From positions 35,304 through 99,303 of the forward strand of contig CAWDHW010000033.1 in the NCBI GenBank assembly GCA_963802205.1: 64,000 nucleotides of DNA. The letters are read 5' to 3'. Under the pieces are notes generated by a model that worked only from the letters and a program-made list of their open reading frames with translations, searched no databases and was not told where the DNA came from. This document shows positions 22,304-33,664 of this stretch, piece after piece. A program made the translations under genes and the position numbers. The stretch is from DYRB01 sp963802205 (lineage in GTDB: Bacteria; Pseudomonadota; Gammaproteobacteria; Chromatiales; Chromatiaceae). Position 1 is the stretch's first letter; each line of letters starts with the position of its first letter.

Positions 22304-22630
22304 CTATTGCCCGCCCTTGAGCCCCTGATCGATCTCCACCATCAACTTGGCGCAGTCCGCCTCGCTGCCGATCCACCGAATCTTGGGATCGGCGGCGGCG
22401 GGAGACCTGGCCTTGATCCTCCCGATGGCCTCCTGTATCACAGCATCGACCTGAGCCGGCGTCAGGATGCCCCTGTCCCGTGCCGCCCCCAGCGCCAGGC
22501 AGGTTCCAGCCTGGGTCCCGACGATGAGCCCACCGCCCGCACCCATCCCTGTCCCAAAACCGAAGCCGAGGAAGCCGCCGATGGCCCCGCCGATGAGCAG
22601 AAACACGACCGCGATGATGAATGTCTTCAT
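22304..22630 (-). CDS. Small glycine-rich membrane-anchored protein of unknown function
   Basis: This 108-residue protein starts at the ATG at 22630 with a GGAG ribosome binding site. Residues 4-41 are a strongly hydrophobic, Gly-rich stretch (IIAVVFLLIGGAIGGFLGFG...) that could be one helix or a hairpin in the membrane, followed by a soluble C-terminal half with a LTPAQVDAVIQEAIGRIK helix and two cysteines (Cys44, Cys93). I do not recognise a family. Two further small membrane protein genes lie upstream on the same strand. Confidence 0.75.
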   Translation of the reverse strand: MKTFIIAVVFLLIGGAIGGFLGFGFGTGMGAGGGLIVGTQAGTCLALGAARDRGILTPAQVDAVIQEAIGRIKARSPAAADPKIRWIGSEADCAKLMVEIDQGLKGGQ

Positions 22631-22691
22631 GGATGTTCTCCGGATAGAGTTGCTGGGCAAGGCGCCAGAGACAGGGCGACACCTGGGGACA

Positions 22692-22907
22692 TCAGTCGAG
22701 CCCGACCCGCTCCGCCGCCGACTTGGTGTTCATCCCGAGCAGGGAATACAGGGGACAGATCCCGGCGATGCCGGTGATGAGCAGGATGACCCCGATCCAT
22801 CCGATGGGGTGCTGGAGGGCAAAGAAGACGTTGCCGATCAGTAAGACCCCCAGAATGATGCGGATGAGGCGGTCGGCTTTGCCGACGTTGTGTTTGAGCA
22901 GATCCAT
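22692..22907 (-). CDS. DUF2892 family inner-membrane protein
   Basis: This 71-residue protein begins MDLLKHNVGKADRLIRIILG and contains two transmembrane helices and the GICPLYSLLGMNT motif near its C-terminus, both hallmarks of DUF2892 (YgaP membrane-domain-like) proteins of unknown function. It starts at an ATG with an AGGAG site. It lies between the GlsB/YeaQ-like gene and the Gly-rich protein gene, with short gaps. Confidence 0.88.
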   Translation of the reverse strand: MDLLKHNVGKADRLIRIILGVLLIGNVFFALQHPIGWIGVILLITGIAGICPLYSLLGMNTKSAAERVGLD

Positions 22908-22969
22908 GACGAACTCCTGAATATTGTGATAAATGGCCCCACTGCCCGGGACCCAGGACCGGGCGGAGG

Positions 22970-23224
22970 TCAACCCCGCTTGAGGAGACCAACCGCGAAT
23001 AGCAGCACGGCCGCACCGGCGACAGAGGTGACCAGAGACCCCACCAGTCCGCCACCGGCACTGATGCCAAGCACGCCGAAGAGGTAGCCGCCGATCACGG
23101 CACCGACGATTCCGACGATGATGTTGCCGAGCAGGCCGAAGCCGCCGCCGCGCATGAGTAGGCCGGCAAGCCAGCCAGCTACGGCGCCGATCGCAAGGAA
23201 GATGACCAGAGCTTGAATGTCCAT
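22970..23224 (-). CDS. GlsB/YeaQ/YmgE family stress-response membrane protein
   Basis: This 84-residue protein has three hydrophobic helices with Gly-rich packing (AIGAVAGWLAGLLMRGGGFGLLGNIIVGIVGAVIGG), the typical pattern of the transglycosylase-associated (YeaQ/YmgE/GlsB) family linked to general envelope stress. It is probably co-transcribed with the two downstream small membrane protein genes. Confidence 0.93.
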   Translation of the reverse strand: MDIQALVIFLAIGAVAGWLAGLLMRGGGFGLLGNIIVGIVGAVIGGYLFGVLGISAGGGLVGSLVTSVAGAAVLLFAVGLLKRG

Positions 23225-23730
23225 GCAGTACCTCCGAAGGTCTAGACTAGGCGCAGAAACGCGTCCGCCAGGATTCTCGCACAGGGGCCCGCCAACCTGT
23301 CCACCGGATTCCCCGGACAGACCCTAGGTTCAATGTAGATTCGGCGCGACGAGCAGGCTTTGGATCGGATCGCCGTCCATCCCCTGCACCAGTAATCGCC
23401 CAGCGACATAGACGTACCGGCTGACTTTACCAAGGACCGACAGAAACCCCTGCTCCAGTGCCATTTCGGACGCTGGACAGGCCATCCTGGTGCCGGGCGT
23501 GGCCTGCCTGGCGGGGATAAGGGGCCGGCATGTTCGGAGCCTTGTTGGGCATTTGCGCCAGGCGCAGCGGAAAACTCCCGCCAGTGCCCGAAGGGGTACC
23601 ACCCTGGTCTTGCGTCCGGAGTCCCGCGCCTTTGCACGCGATGCGGTGCGCTGCGCACGCGCGGGAAAGACCCTATATACTCGCGAACTTTCTTGACACT
23701 GGCGGTCTAGGGGCTAGGGGAGAACTGACG
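23225..23730. other. Divergent region between small membrane proteins and glyQ
   Basis: This 506-base gap holds the promoters of both neighbours. I see no supported gene: the open frames lack ribosome binding sites and family resemblance. The best element is the TATACT box near the glyQ end (listed separately). Confidence 0.5.
23653..23681 (+). promoter_or_regulatory. Possible promoter of glyQS
   Basis: A good -10 hexamer, TATACT (23676-23681), embedded in TATATACT lies 50 bases upstream of the glyQ start. The -35 region 17 bases upstream (around GCGCAC) is poor. A TTGACA hexamer at 23693-23698 has no good -10 partner. Confidence 0.35.
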
Positions 23731-24639
23731 TTGGCGAGTGAAGACGGCGACATATGCACGTTTCAGGGGCTGATCTTTGCCCTGGAACGTTATTGGGCCG
23801 AGCAGGGGTGCGTGGTCCTGCAACCCCTGGACATGGAGGTGGGGGCCGGGACCTTTCACCCGGCGACCTTCCTGCGCTCCATCGGTCCCGAGCCGTGGCG
23901 GGCGGCCTATGTCCAGCCATCCAGGCGCCCCACGGACGGGCGCTATGGCGAAAACCCCAACCGGCTCCAGCATTACTACCAATACCAGGTCGTCCTAAAG
24001 CCTTCCCCGGCAGACATCCAGGACCTCTACCTGAATTCTCTGCGCGCCTTGGGCCTGGACCCATTGGTACACGACATCCGCTTCGTCGAGGACAACTGGG
24101 AGTCGCCGACCCTGGGCGCCTGGGGCCTGGGCTGGGAGGTCTGGCTCAATGGCATGGAGGTGACCCAGTTCACTTATTTCCAGCAGGTAGGCGGGCTCGA
24201 CTGCCGGCCGGTCACGGGCGAAATCACCTATGGCCTGGAACGCATCGCCATGTACCTGCAAGGGGTGGAGAGCGTCTACGACCTGATTTGGGCCAGGTCT
24301 CCTGGCGGCGATGTCACCTATGGCGACGTCTACCACCAGAACGAGGTGGAGCAGTCTACATACAACTTCGAGTACGCGGACGTGGCGGCCCTGTTCGCCC
24401 AGTTCGACACCTGCGAGCGCGTGAGTCAGGCCCTCATCGGGCAGGGGTTGCCCCTGCCCGCCTATGAGCAGGTCCTGAAGGCGTCCCACACCTTTAATCT
24501 GCTCGATGCCCGCAGCGCCATCTCGGTCACCGAGCGGCAGCGGTTCATCCTGCGGGTGCGCACCCTGGCCCGGGCCGTCGCCCAGGCCTACTACGACCGG
24601 CGCGCCGCGCTCGATTTCCCCATGTTGAAGAAGGGTTGA
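23731..24639 (+). CDS. glyQ: Glycyl-tRNA synthetase alpha subunit
   Basis: This 302-residue catalytic subunit of the bacterial alpha2beta2 glycyl-tRNA synthetase activates glycine and charges tRNA-Gly. Motifs include TFQGLIFALERYWAEQGC at the start, LDMEVGAGTFHPATFLRSIGPEPW, YVQPSRRPTDGRYGENPNRLQHYYQYQV and EVTQFTYFQQ. I chose a TTG start at 23731, preceded by GGGGAGA, because it gives the usual length and N-terminus; upstream residues are not family-like. glyS follows six bases later. Confidence 0.96.
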   Translation: MASEDGDICTFQGLIFALERYWAEQGCVVLQPLDMEVGAGTFHPATFLRSIGPEPWRAAYVQPSRRPTDGRYGENPNRLQHYYQYQVVLKPSPADIQDLYLNSLRALGLDPLVHDIRFVEDNWESPTLGAWGLGWEVWLNGMEVTQFTYFQQVGGLDCRPVTGEITYGLERIAMYLQGVESVYDLIWARSPGGDVTYGDVYHQNEVEQSTYNFEYADVAALFAQFDTCERVSQALIGQGLPLPAYEQVLKASHTFNLLDARSAISVTERQRFILRVRTLARAVAQAYYDRRAALDFPMLKKG

Positions 24640-24645
24640 GGACTC

Positions 24646-26721
24646 GTGGACAACCGCAAAGACCTCCTGATCGAGATTGGCACCGAGGAACTGCCCCCCA
24701 AGGCCCTGCTGCGGCTGTCCACGGCCTTCCGCGATGGCCTGGAGCGACAACTCCGCGACTCGGCCCTCGACATTACCGCCATCGACACCTTCGCCAGCCC
24801 CCGCCGTCTGGCTCTGCTGGTACGCGGTCTGGTGGAGCGCCAAGCGGACCAGGAGTTGGTCCGTCGCGGGCCAGCGGTGCAGTCCGCCTTCGGGGCAGAC
24901 GGCAAGCCCAGCCAGGCGGCGATTGGCTTCGCCCGGTCCTGTGGTGTTGAGGTCGCAGACCTGGAGCGCCAGACCACAGACCAGGGTGCCTGGCTCGTCT
25001 CCCGCCGGGTCCAACCCGGGCGTGCCACCGCCGAACTGCTGCCGGGGATGGTCGAGCAGGCCTTGGGCGGGCTGCCGATCCCCAAGCGCATGCGCTGGGG
25101 CGCCGGGGAGGAGCAGTTCGTGCGCCCGGTGCATTGGGTTTGCCTGGTCTTCGGCGACCAGATGGTCCCTGGCAAAGTCCTGGGCCTGACCATAGGTCGC
25201 GAGACCCGCGGCCACCGTTTCCACGCCCCAGGCGCCCTGGTCCTGGCTCATGCAGACGCCTATGCCGAACTGCTGCGGACCCAAGGGTGGGTGGAGCCTG
25301 ACTTCGCCGCCCGTCGCGCCCGTATCCGCGGTCAGGTCGAGGTCTTAAGCGAGAGCGTCGGCTGCCGTGCCCGGATCGACGAGGACTTGCTCGACGAGGT
25401 CACGGCCCTGTGCGAGTGGCCGACGGCCATCCTCGGGAGCTTCTCCAGGGAGTTCCTGGAGGTGCCACCGGAGGCCCTGATCGAGACCATGCAAAGCAAC
25501 CAGAAGTACTTCCCGCTCTTCGACGGCGAGGGTCTGCTCTATCCGGGCTTCATTACCGTCGCGAACATCGAGTCCCAGGACCCGGACCAGGTGCGCCAGG
25601 GGAACGAGCGGGTGATACGCCCGCGCTTCTCCGATGCCGCCTTCTTTTGGAAGCAGGACCTCCGCCATCCGCTGGACGCCCTGCTGCCACGGCTGGAGAC
25701 TGTGGTCTTTCAGGACCGCCTCGGCACTCTGGGGGAGAAGGCCCGCCGGGTCGCCCTGGGGGCCTGCGCCATAGCCCGGGATCTTGGCCAGGACATCGCC
25801 CTGGCGGAACGTTCGGCACTGCTGGCCAAGTGCGACCTCATGACCCACATGATCTTCGAGTTCCCCGGCCTTCAGGGGACCATGGGCCGCTACTATGCCG
25901 AGCGCTCCGGGGAGGACCCCTGCGTTTCCGCCGCCATGGAGGAGCAGTACCTGCCGAGGTTCGCCGGCGACCGCCTGCCCCAAAGCGACTGCGGTCAGGT
26001 CCTGGCCCTGGCGGACCGGCTCGACACCCTGGTGGGCATCTTCGCCATCGGCCAGCGCCCGACCGGGGTCAAGGACCCCTACGCCCTGCGACGCGCCGCC
26101 CTGGGTGTCCTGCGTATCCTGATCGAAACCCCACTGGCACTGGACCTCAAGCCCCTCCTGGTCAATGCGGCCGAGCATCTCGCCGGCAAGATCGATGCCG
26201 CCAAGGCCGCCGACGAGGTCCTGGAATACAGCCTGGAGCGGCTCAAAGGTTATTACCAGGACCAATCCATCCCCGGCGACAGCGTGGACGCGGTCCTGGC
26301 CACCGGCGTGACCAGCCCCGCCGACCTCGACCGTCGCATCCAGGCCGTGGAGGCCTTCCGTCGGCTCCCGGAGGCTGCGGCCCTGGCGGCCGCCAACAAA
26401 CGCATCCGCAACATCCTCAAGAAGAGCGGATTGGACCCAAGGGGCCTGACGGTGAACCCGGCCCTGCTGTTGGACCCCGCGGAGCAGAGCCTGTCGATGC
26501 GCATCGGCGAGGCCGCCGAGTACGTGGCACCGATGCAGGCGGCCCAGGACTATACCGGGGTCCTCATGGCCTTGGCACAGCTCCGCCCTGAGGTAGACGC
26601 CTTCTTCGATGCCGTTATGGTCATGGCCGAGGACCTGAACCTGCGCCGTAATCGCCTGATCCTGTTGGGATCGCTGGAGGCGCTGTTCCTGAGCGTCGCG
26701 GACATTTCGGTACTGCAATGA
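24646..26721 (+). CDS. glyS: Glycyl-tRNA synthetase beta subunit
   Basis: This 691-residue subunit provides tRNA recognition for glycyl-tRNA synthetase. It begins, at a GTG codon with a GAGG site, DNRKDLLIEIGTEELPPKAL, the conserved GlyS start, and contains SNQKYFPLFD, RFSDAAFFWKQDL and an HD-domain-like middle (KCDLMTHMIFEFPGLQG). The C-terminal anticodon-binding part starts near 580. Length is standard. Its stop overlaps the start of the MazG-like gene (ATGA). Confidence 0.97.
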   Translation: MDNRKDLLIEIGTEELPPKALLRLSTAFRDGLERQLRDSALDITAIDTFASPRRLALLVRGLVERQADQELVRRGPAVQSAFGADGKPSQAAIGFARSCGVEVADLERQTTDQGAWLVSRRVQPGRATAELLPGMVEQALGGLPIPKRMRWGAGEEQFVRPVHWVCLVFGDQMVPGKVLGLTIGRETRGHRFHAPGALVLAHADAYAELLRTQGWVEPDFAARRARIRGQVEVLSESVGCRARIDEDLLDEVTALCEWPTAILGSFSREFLEVPPEALIETMQSNQKYFPLFDGEGLLYPGFITVANIESQDPDQVRQGNERVIRPRFSDAAFFWKQDLRHPLDALLPRLETVVFQDRLGTLGEKARRVALGACAIARDLGQDIALAERSALLAKCDLMTHMIFEFPGLQGTMGRYYAERSGEDPCVSAAMEEQYLPRFAGDRLPQSDCGQVLALADRLDTLVGIFAIGQRPTGVKDPYALRRAALGVLRILIETPLALDLKPLLVNAAEHLAGKIDAAKAADEVLEYSLERLKGYYQDQSIPGDSVDAVLATGVTSPADLDRRIQAVEAFRRLPEAAALAAANKRIRNILKKSGLDPRGLTVNPALLLDPAEQSLSMRIGEAAEYVAPMQAAQDYTGVLMALAQLRPEVDAFFDAVMVMAEDLNLRRNRLILLGSLEALFLSVADISVLQ

Positions 26722-27056
26722 GCGACAGGGATTCCTACGGGGCTATGCTTGCGGCGGTCCAGGCCTTCCACGACAAGCACAAGTTCAGGGAGTTGGGCGG
26801 GGAGGAGATGACCTACCGCCTGGCCCTGATGGCGGAGGAACTCGGCGAGATCTCCGCCTGCGTCACCAAGGGCAAGGGCCGAGAGGCCCTGGCGGAGGAG
26901 GTCGCCGACCTCCTCATCCTGGTGCTCGGCACCGCCATCGCCCAGGGTTTCGACCTGAATCAGGCCTTCTGGGACAAGATGGCCAAACTCGACCGGCGGG
27001 AGGGGCGACTGGTGGATGGGCGCATCCGGGTATCGGAGTTTCGCGGGGTCGATTAG
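26718..27056 (+). CDS. MazG-like nucleotide pyrophosphohydrolase
   Basis: This 112-residue all-alpha protein carries the MazG metal-binding pattern: EELGE (about 40-44) and EEVADLLILVLG (about 58-69), the ExxE...ExxD arrangement. MazG-type enzymes hydrolyse nucleoside triphosphates or related nucleotides to the monophosphate and pyrophosphate, often as housecleaning; the substrate here is unknown. It is translationally coupled to glyS by an ATGA overlap and precedes gmhB. Confidence 0.85.
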   Translation: MSDRDSYGAMLAAVQAFHDKHKFRELGGEEMTYRLALMAEELGEISACVTKGKGREALAEEVADLLILVLGTAIAQGFDLNQAFWDKMAKLDRREGRLVDGRIRVSEFRGVD

Positions 27057-27066
27057 GGCTCAGACT

Positions 27067-27606
27067 ATGGCCCTCATCATCTTGGACCGAGACGGGGTCA
27101 TCAACGAGGACTCCGAGACCTTCATCAAGACCGTCGAGGAGTGGATCCCCATCCCCGGCAGTCTGGAGGCCATGGCGCGCCTGAGACAGGCAGGACATCG
27201 GTTGGTCATCGCCAGCAACCAGTCCGGCCTGGCCCGGGGCCTCCTGACCCTGGACGACCTCAACGCCATGCACCAGCGCCTGCGCGAGTCCCTCGCCGGG
27301 CTGGGTGGCGAGTTGGACGGTATCTTCTTCTGCCCCCACGGCCCGGCCGATGACTGTGGCTGCCGCAAACCCAAGCCGGGGCTGCTGCTGGAGATTCAGG
27401 CCCAGTTCCATGTAGACCTCAAGGCCGCCCTGGTCATCGGCGACTCCCTGCGGGACCTGGAGGCGGCCTGGGCCGTGGGGGCGTCCGCCATGCTGGTGCT
27501 GACCGGTAAGGGCGCCCGTACCCTGGAGCAGCATGCCAACCGGCTGGGCGCTACCCCAGTCTTCGCCAATCTCTCCGCCGCTGCGGATGCCATCCTCGCT
27601 CAATAA
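27067..27606 (+). CDS. gmhB: D-glycero-beta-D-manno-heptose 1,7-bisphosphate 7-phosphatase
   Basis: This 179-residue HAD-family phosphatase removes the 7-phosphate during ADP-heptose synthesis for lipopolysaccharide. The nucleophile motif is LDRDGVIN (Asp7, Asp9), motif II is IASNQSG, the zinc loop is CPHGPADDCGCRKPKPG and motif III is VIGDSLRDLEAA. The ATG at 27067 begins MALIILDRDG, the normal start. The gmhB-plsC pair after glyS is common in gammaproteobacteria. Confidence 0.94.
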   Translation: MALIILDRDGVINEDSETFIKTVEEWIPIPGSLEAMARLRQAGHRLVIASNQSGLARGLLTLDDLNAMHQRLRESLAGLGGELDGIFFCPHGPADDCGCRKPKPGLLLEIQAQFHVDLKAALVIGDSLRDLEAAWAVGASAMLVLTGKGARTLEQHANRLGATPVFANLSAAADAILAQ

Positions 27607-27616
27607 GGATCACGTC

Positions 27617-28345
27617 ATGGTATTCGTCCGTTCCCTGGCCTACTTCCTGGTCATGGTCCTGTCCATCGCCCTCTACACGATTCCCATAGTCCTCGTCGGA
27701 TGGGCCCTGACGCCGATGGGGTTGGCGGCCGTTGGTGCCCAATGGGCGCGGGTCAATCTCCAAGCCTTGCGGATCATCTGCCGCCTCGACTACCGCGTCA
27801 CCGGTGCCGAGAACCTGCCGAGCACCAACGCCATCCTGCTCTGCAAGCACCAGTCCACTTGGGAGACCATCGCTCTCCTCGCCCTGATGCCGAGACCCCA
27901 GACCTGGGTGGTCAAGCAGGAACTCCTCCGGGTGCCAGTGTTCGGCTGGAGCCTGGCCCAGTTCAAGCCTATTGCCCTGGACCGCGGCGCCGGGCGCAAG
28001 GCGATGCGCCAACTGCTCGAACAGGGGGCCATGGCACTGCAGGAGGGGCGTTGGATAGTCCTCTTCCCCGAGGGGACCCGGGTGGCCGCCGGGGAGCACG
28101 GTCGCTACGGCCAGGGCGGGGCCATGCTGGCGGAACGAACGGGTCGCGCCGTGGTACCGATCGCCCACAACGCCGGCGTCTTTTGGGCGCGCCGGGGCCT
28201 GCACAAACGCCCCGGGGTCATCGATGTGGTCATTGGTCCCGCTATCGAGACCAAGGGGCGTCGTGCCCAGGACATCAACCGAGAGGTCGAGGACTGGATC
28301 GAGGCGCGGGTGGCTGAGCTTCCAGGGCCGGTAGCGGGGGCTTGA
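27617..28345 (+). CDS. plsC: 1-acyl-sn-glycerol-3-phosphate acyltransferase
   Basis: This 242-residue membrane-associated acyltransferase makes phosphatidic acid from lysophosphatidic acid. It has an N-terminal hydrophobic anchor (about 1-40), the acyltransferase box KHQSTWET (HxxxxE in place of the commoner HxxxxD, as in this subgroup), VKQELLRVPVFGW and the FPEGTR glycerol-phosphate motif. The ATG at 27617 follows an AAGGA site ten bases after gmhB. Confidence 0.92.
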   Translation: MVFVRSLAYFLVMVLSIALYTIPIVLVGWALTPMGLAAVGAQWARVNLQALRIICRLDYRVTGAENLPSTNAILLCKHQSTWETIALLALMPRPQTWVVKQELLRVPVFGWSLAQFKPIALDRGAGRKAMRQLLEQGAMALQEGRWIVLFPEGTRVAAGEHGRYGQGGAMLAERTGRAVVPIAHNAGVFWARRGLHKRPGVIDVVIGPAIETKGRRAQDINREVEDWIEARVAELPGPVAGA

Positions 28346-28407
28346 GCCTTATTGGTCCAGGTTGAGCCCAAGCTTCCCTGGCCGTGCCGTATCCGGATCT
28401 GGGTTGG

Positions 28408-29457
28408 TCAGGTCTCATCGCAGTGGCTCACAATGCCGCTGGAAGGCGGCCTGCCCTGGGTCGGTCCGTCCGCCCATAGCCCTCGAATGGCGGCAATGCC
28501 CTGAGCGCCATGGCGGATCGCCGTGTCCAGGTCGGCGGGACCTAAGCCTCCGAGGGCGAAGACCGGAAGGGGAGCGCGGTCCGCCAACTCGGCGAAGCGC
28601 GGCCAGCCCAGCGCTTGTAACCCGGGGTGTGTAGTGGTGGGTTGGACCGGGGCCAGCAACGCATAGTCCAGCCCTAAGTCCGCGGCGCGCTGAAGGTCCC
28701 TGCCATTGTGGCAGGAGGCCCCGCACCAAGTCCCTGGCCCCCCCGGGCGCCTACCCAGACGCCAAAGGCGCTCACCGGTCAGGTGTAGGCCGTGGGCAGG
28801 AAGACTGGCGGTAAGGCTTGGATCGCCGTTGAGAATGAGCCTGGCTCCAGCCCCTTCGCACAGCGTGAACGCGGCCTCGGCGAGTCTGGTATAGGCGGTC
28901 TGCGGCAGCCCGTGGGCGCGCAGTTGCACCATGCGTATCCCAAGCTCCAGGGCGGCTGTGAGGCGTGCGAGGAAGGCGTCCGGCTCTGTGGGATCGGGCC
29001 CCGTAATCAGATAGAGCTGCGGCAGGCGCAGGGCCGTAATGATGGGCCGATCCGCCGCCGGGAAGACTGCTGGGTCCATGGCGTCGGGCGCGAGCCAGGC
29101 CAAAGGCTGGCCCTCACGGCCGACTGGCTCGCCGGAGTACGAAGTCACACGGTGCACATCCAGCAGGACATGCCGGTCGCCGTAATCGTGGTGGATGCGG
29201 ATCAGGGGACTTGCGGCCAACACCCGGATCCCAACCTCCTCCCACAGCTCCCGTTCGAGGCCACCGAGGCGTGACTCACCGCGCTCCAGCTTGCCGCCGG
29301 GAAACTCCCAGCGGCCGCCCTGGTGGGCGTCATCGGGTCGGCGTGCAACCAGGACCCGGCCCCGGCCGTCCTCGATGGCGCCAGCGACCACATGGATCTG
29401 GCTGGATGCCAAGGGGCTAACCCACTCAGCTCCGATACTCGGCGTTGATGCGGACAT
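28408..29457 (-). CDS. Nudix hydrolase fused to a thiamine-phosphate-synthase-like domain
   Basis: This 349-residue fusion has two parts. The first (about 20-145) is a MutT-type Nudix domain with a complete Nudix box (residues 55-77, fitting GX5EX7REUXEEXGU), in a setting typical of 8-oxo-dGTP diphosphatases. The second (about 150-335) is a ThiE/TenI-like TIM barrel beginning LYLITGPDP and ending PVFALGGLGPADL. Such MutT-ThiE fusions after argJ are known in gammaproteobacteria; whether the barrel is active in thiamine synthesis is unclear. The ATG at 29457 has no ribosome binding site and overlaps argJ by 32 bases; a TTG at 29412, 13 bases after the argJ stop, is an alternative start. Confidence 0.88.
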   Translation of the reverse strand: MSASTPSIGAEWVSPLASSQIHVVAGAIEDGRGRVLVARRPDDAHQGGRWEFPGGKLERGESRLGGLERELWEEVGIRVLAASPLIRIHHDYGDRHVLLDVHRVTSYSGEPVGREGQPLAWLAPDAMDPAVFPAADRPIITALRLPQLYLITGPDPTEPDAFLARLTAALELGIRMVQLRAHGLPQTAYTRLAEAAFTLCEGAGARLILNGDPSLTASLPAHGLHLTGERLWRLGRRPGGPGTWCGASCHNGRDLQRAADLGLDYALLAPVQPTTTHPGLQALGWPRFAELADRAPLPVFALGGLGPADLDTAIRHGAQGIAAIRGLWADGPTQGRPPSSGIVSHCDET

Positions 29458-30628
29458 AGTCGTAGGAGAGGTCGCAGGTCAGGACCCGGGTCCCAGCTCC
29501 ACCACGCCCGAGGGCTACGCGGATGAGGATCTCCTTTTCGGCCATGACGGCGCGACCGGCCTCCTCGGCGTAGGCCGCGGCGCGCCCGCCGTCGCTGACG
29601 ATGAGGGTGTCGCCAAGCCAGATGCGGACGCGGTCGATGTCGAGCCCTTCGATCCCAGAGCGACCAACCGCGGCAAGGATCCGGCCCCAGTTGGGGTCCG
29701 AGGCGAAGAGCGCCGTCTTGACCAGCGGGGAGTGTGCAATGGCGTCAGCCACGCGACGCGCTTCGGCTGGGTCCGCGGCCTCCTCGATGAGGATGGTCAC
29801 CAGCTTGGTTGCACCCTCGCCATCGCGAATGATGGCGGTGGCAAGATCCTGACAGACGGCGATGACCGCCTCCCGCAGCGCCTGGTAGTCCTCGGACGCC
29901 GGATCGGCGATGGCCGGGTTGCCCAAGGTTCCGGCGGCGGCCAGGACGCAGGCGTCATTGGTGGATGTATCGCCGTCCACGGTGATGACGTTGAAGGAGA
30001 GGTCCGCTGCCTCTCGCAGACAGGCCTGGAGCAGGTCGCCCGTCACCGCTGCATCGGTGGCCAGGTAGGCGAGCATGGTGGCCATATCCGGGCGGATCAT
30101 CCCCGCCCCCTTACAGATCCCGGTCAGGGTGGCCTGTGCCCCGCCGATGGTGAACCGACGGGAGACCAGCTTGGGCACCGTGTCGGTGGTCATGATCGCG
30201 CAGGCCGCCTGCTCCCAGCCATCCTCGGTCAGGGCCGCCAGAGCAGCAGGCAGGGCCGCGGTGAGGCGGTCCACCGGGAGGTGTTCGCCGATGACCCCGG
30301 TCGAAAAGGGCAGGACCTCCTCAGGGATGCAGCCGGCGACCCGAGCCAGGGCCTCGCAACTGGCATGGGCGTCCACCAGGCCGCGATGGCCGGTGCCTGC
30401 GTTGGCATTGCCGGAGTTGACCAGCAGATAGCGCGGGGTCGTCGCGGCGATATGGCGGCGGGCAACCACCACCGGTGCCGCGCAGAAGGCGTTGCGGGTG
30501 AAGACCGCGGCGCAGGTCGCCCCCATGGGGATCTCCATGAGCAGCAGGTCCTGCCGATCCGGGTAGCGGATCCCGGCGGCGGCGGTGCCAAGGCGGATGC
30601 CGGGGACGGTATGAAAGGCGAGGGCCAT
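29426..30628 (-). CDS. argJ: Bifunctional glutamate N-acetyltransferase / N-acetylglutamate synthase
   Basis: This 400-residue enzyme recycles acetyl groups in arginine synthesis, moving acetyl from N-acetylornithine to glutamate. The precursor cleaves itself; the conserved site, in KGAGMIRPDMATMLAYLATDA, has the Thr nucleophile in the ATML motif. NSGNANAGTG and STGVIGEHLP near the middle and DGDTSTNDACVLAAAG are further landmarks. It lies 30 bases downstream of secA. Confidence 0.96.
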   Translation of the reverse strand: MALAFHTVPGIRLGTAAAGIRYPDRQDLLLMEIPMGATCAAVFTRNAFCAAPVVVARRHIAATTPRYLLVNSGNANAGTGHRGLVDAHASCEALARVAGCIPEEVLPFSTGVIGEHLPVDRLTAALPAALAALTEDGWEQAACAIMTTDTVPKLVSRRFTIGGAQATLTGICKGAGMIRPDMATMLAYLATDAAVTGDLLQACLREAADLSFNVITVDGDTSTNDACVLAAAGTLGNPAIADPASEDYQALREAVIAVCQDLATAIIRDGEGATKLVTILIEEAADPAEARRVADAIAHSPLVKTALFASDPNWGRILAAVGRSGIEGLDIDRVRIWLGDTLIVSDGGRAAAYAEEAGRAVMAEKEILIRVALGRGGAGTRVLTCDLSYDYVRINAEYRS

Positions 30629-30658
30629 GGGCGTCTCCAGTAGCTCGCTTAAGGGGTG

Positions 30659-33481
<2,823 letters not shown>

Positions 33482-33625
33482 AGGGCTTGGAACCGACGTG
33501 GAAAAAATGCGCGCATGATACTGGAAAAGGGCCACCCTCGCAGGCGGCTGAACCGTCCGCGCTAGGGTGATGGGGAATTTTGCGCATTGGGTGCGCTGGG
33601 GCTGGGCCTGGTCGCTGGCCCCGAA

Positions 33626-33650
33626 GCGGCACCGGGTCGCCCGGTGCCGC
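33626..33650. terminator. Perfect GC-rich hairpin downstream of the M23 peptidase gene
   Basis: GCGGCACCGGG and CCCGGTGCCGC form a perfect 11-pair stem with a 3-base loop, 15 bases after the M23 peptidase stop. It is probably a 3'-end structure, although no U-tract follows in either direction. Confidence 0.45.
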
Positions 33651-33664
33651 TCCCGTGCGGTGTG

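Noticed and set aside
23330..23464. A 44-codon frame (MALEQGFLSVLG...) on the minus strand upstream of glyQ
   Set aside because: There is no ribosome binding site, known family or context to support it.
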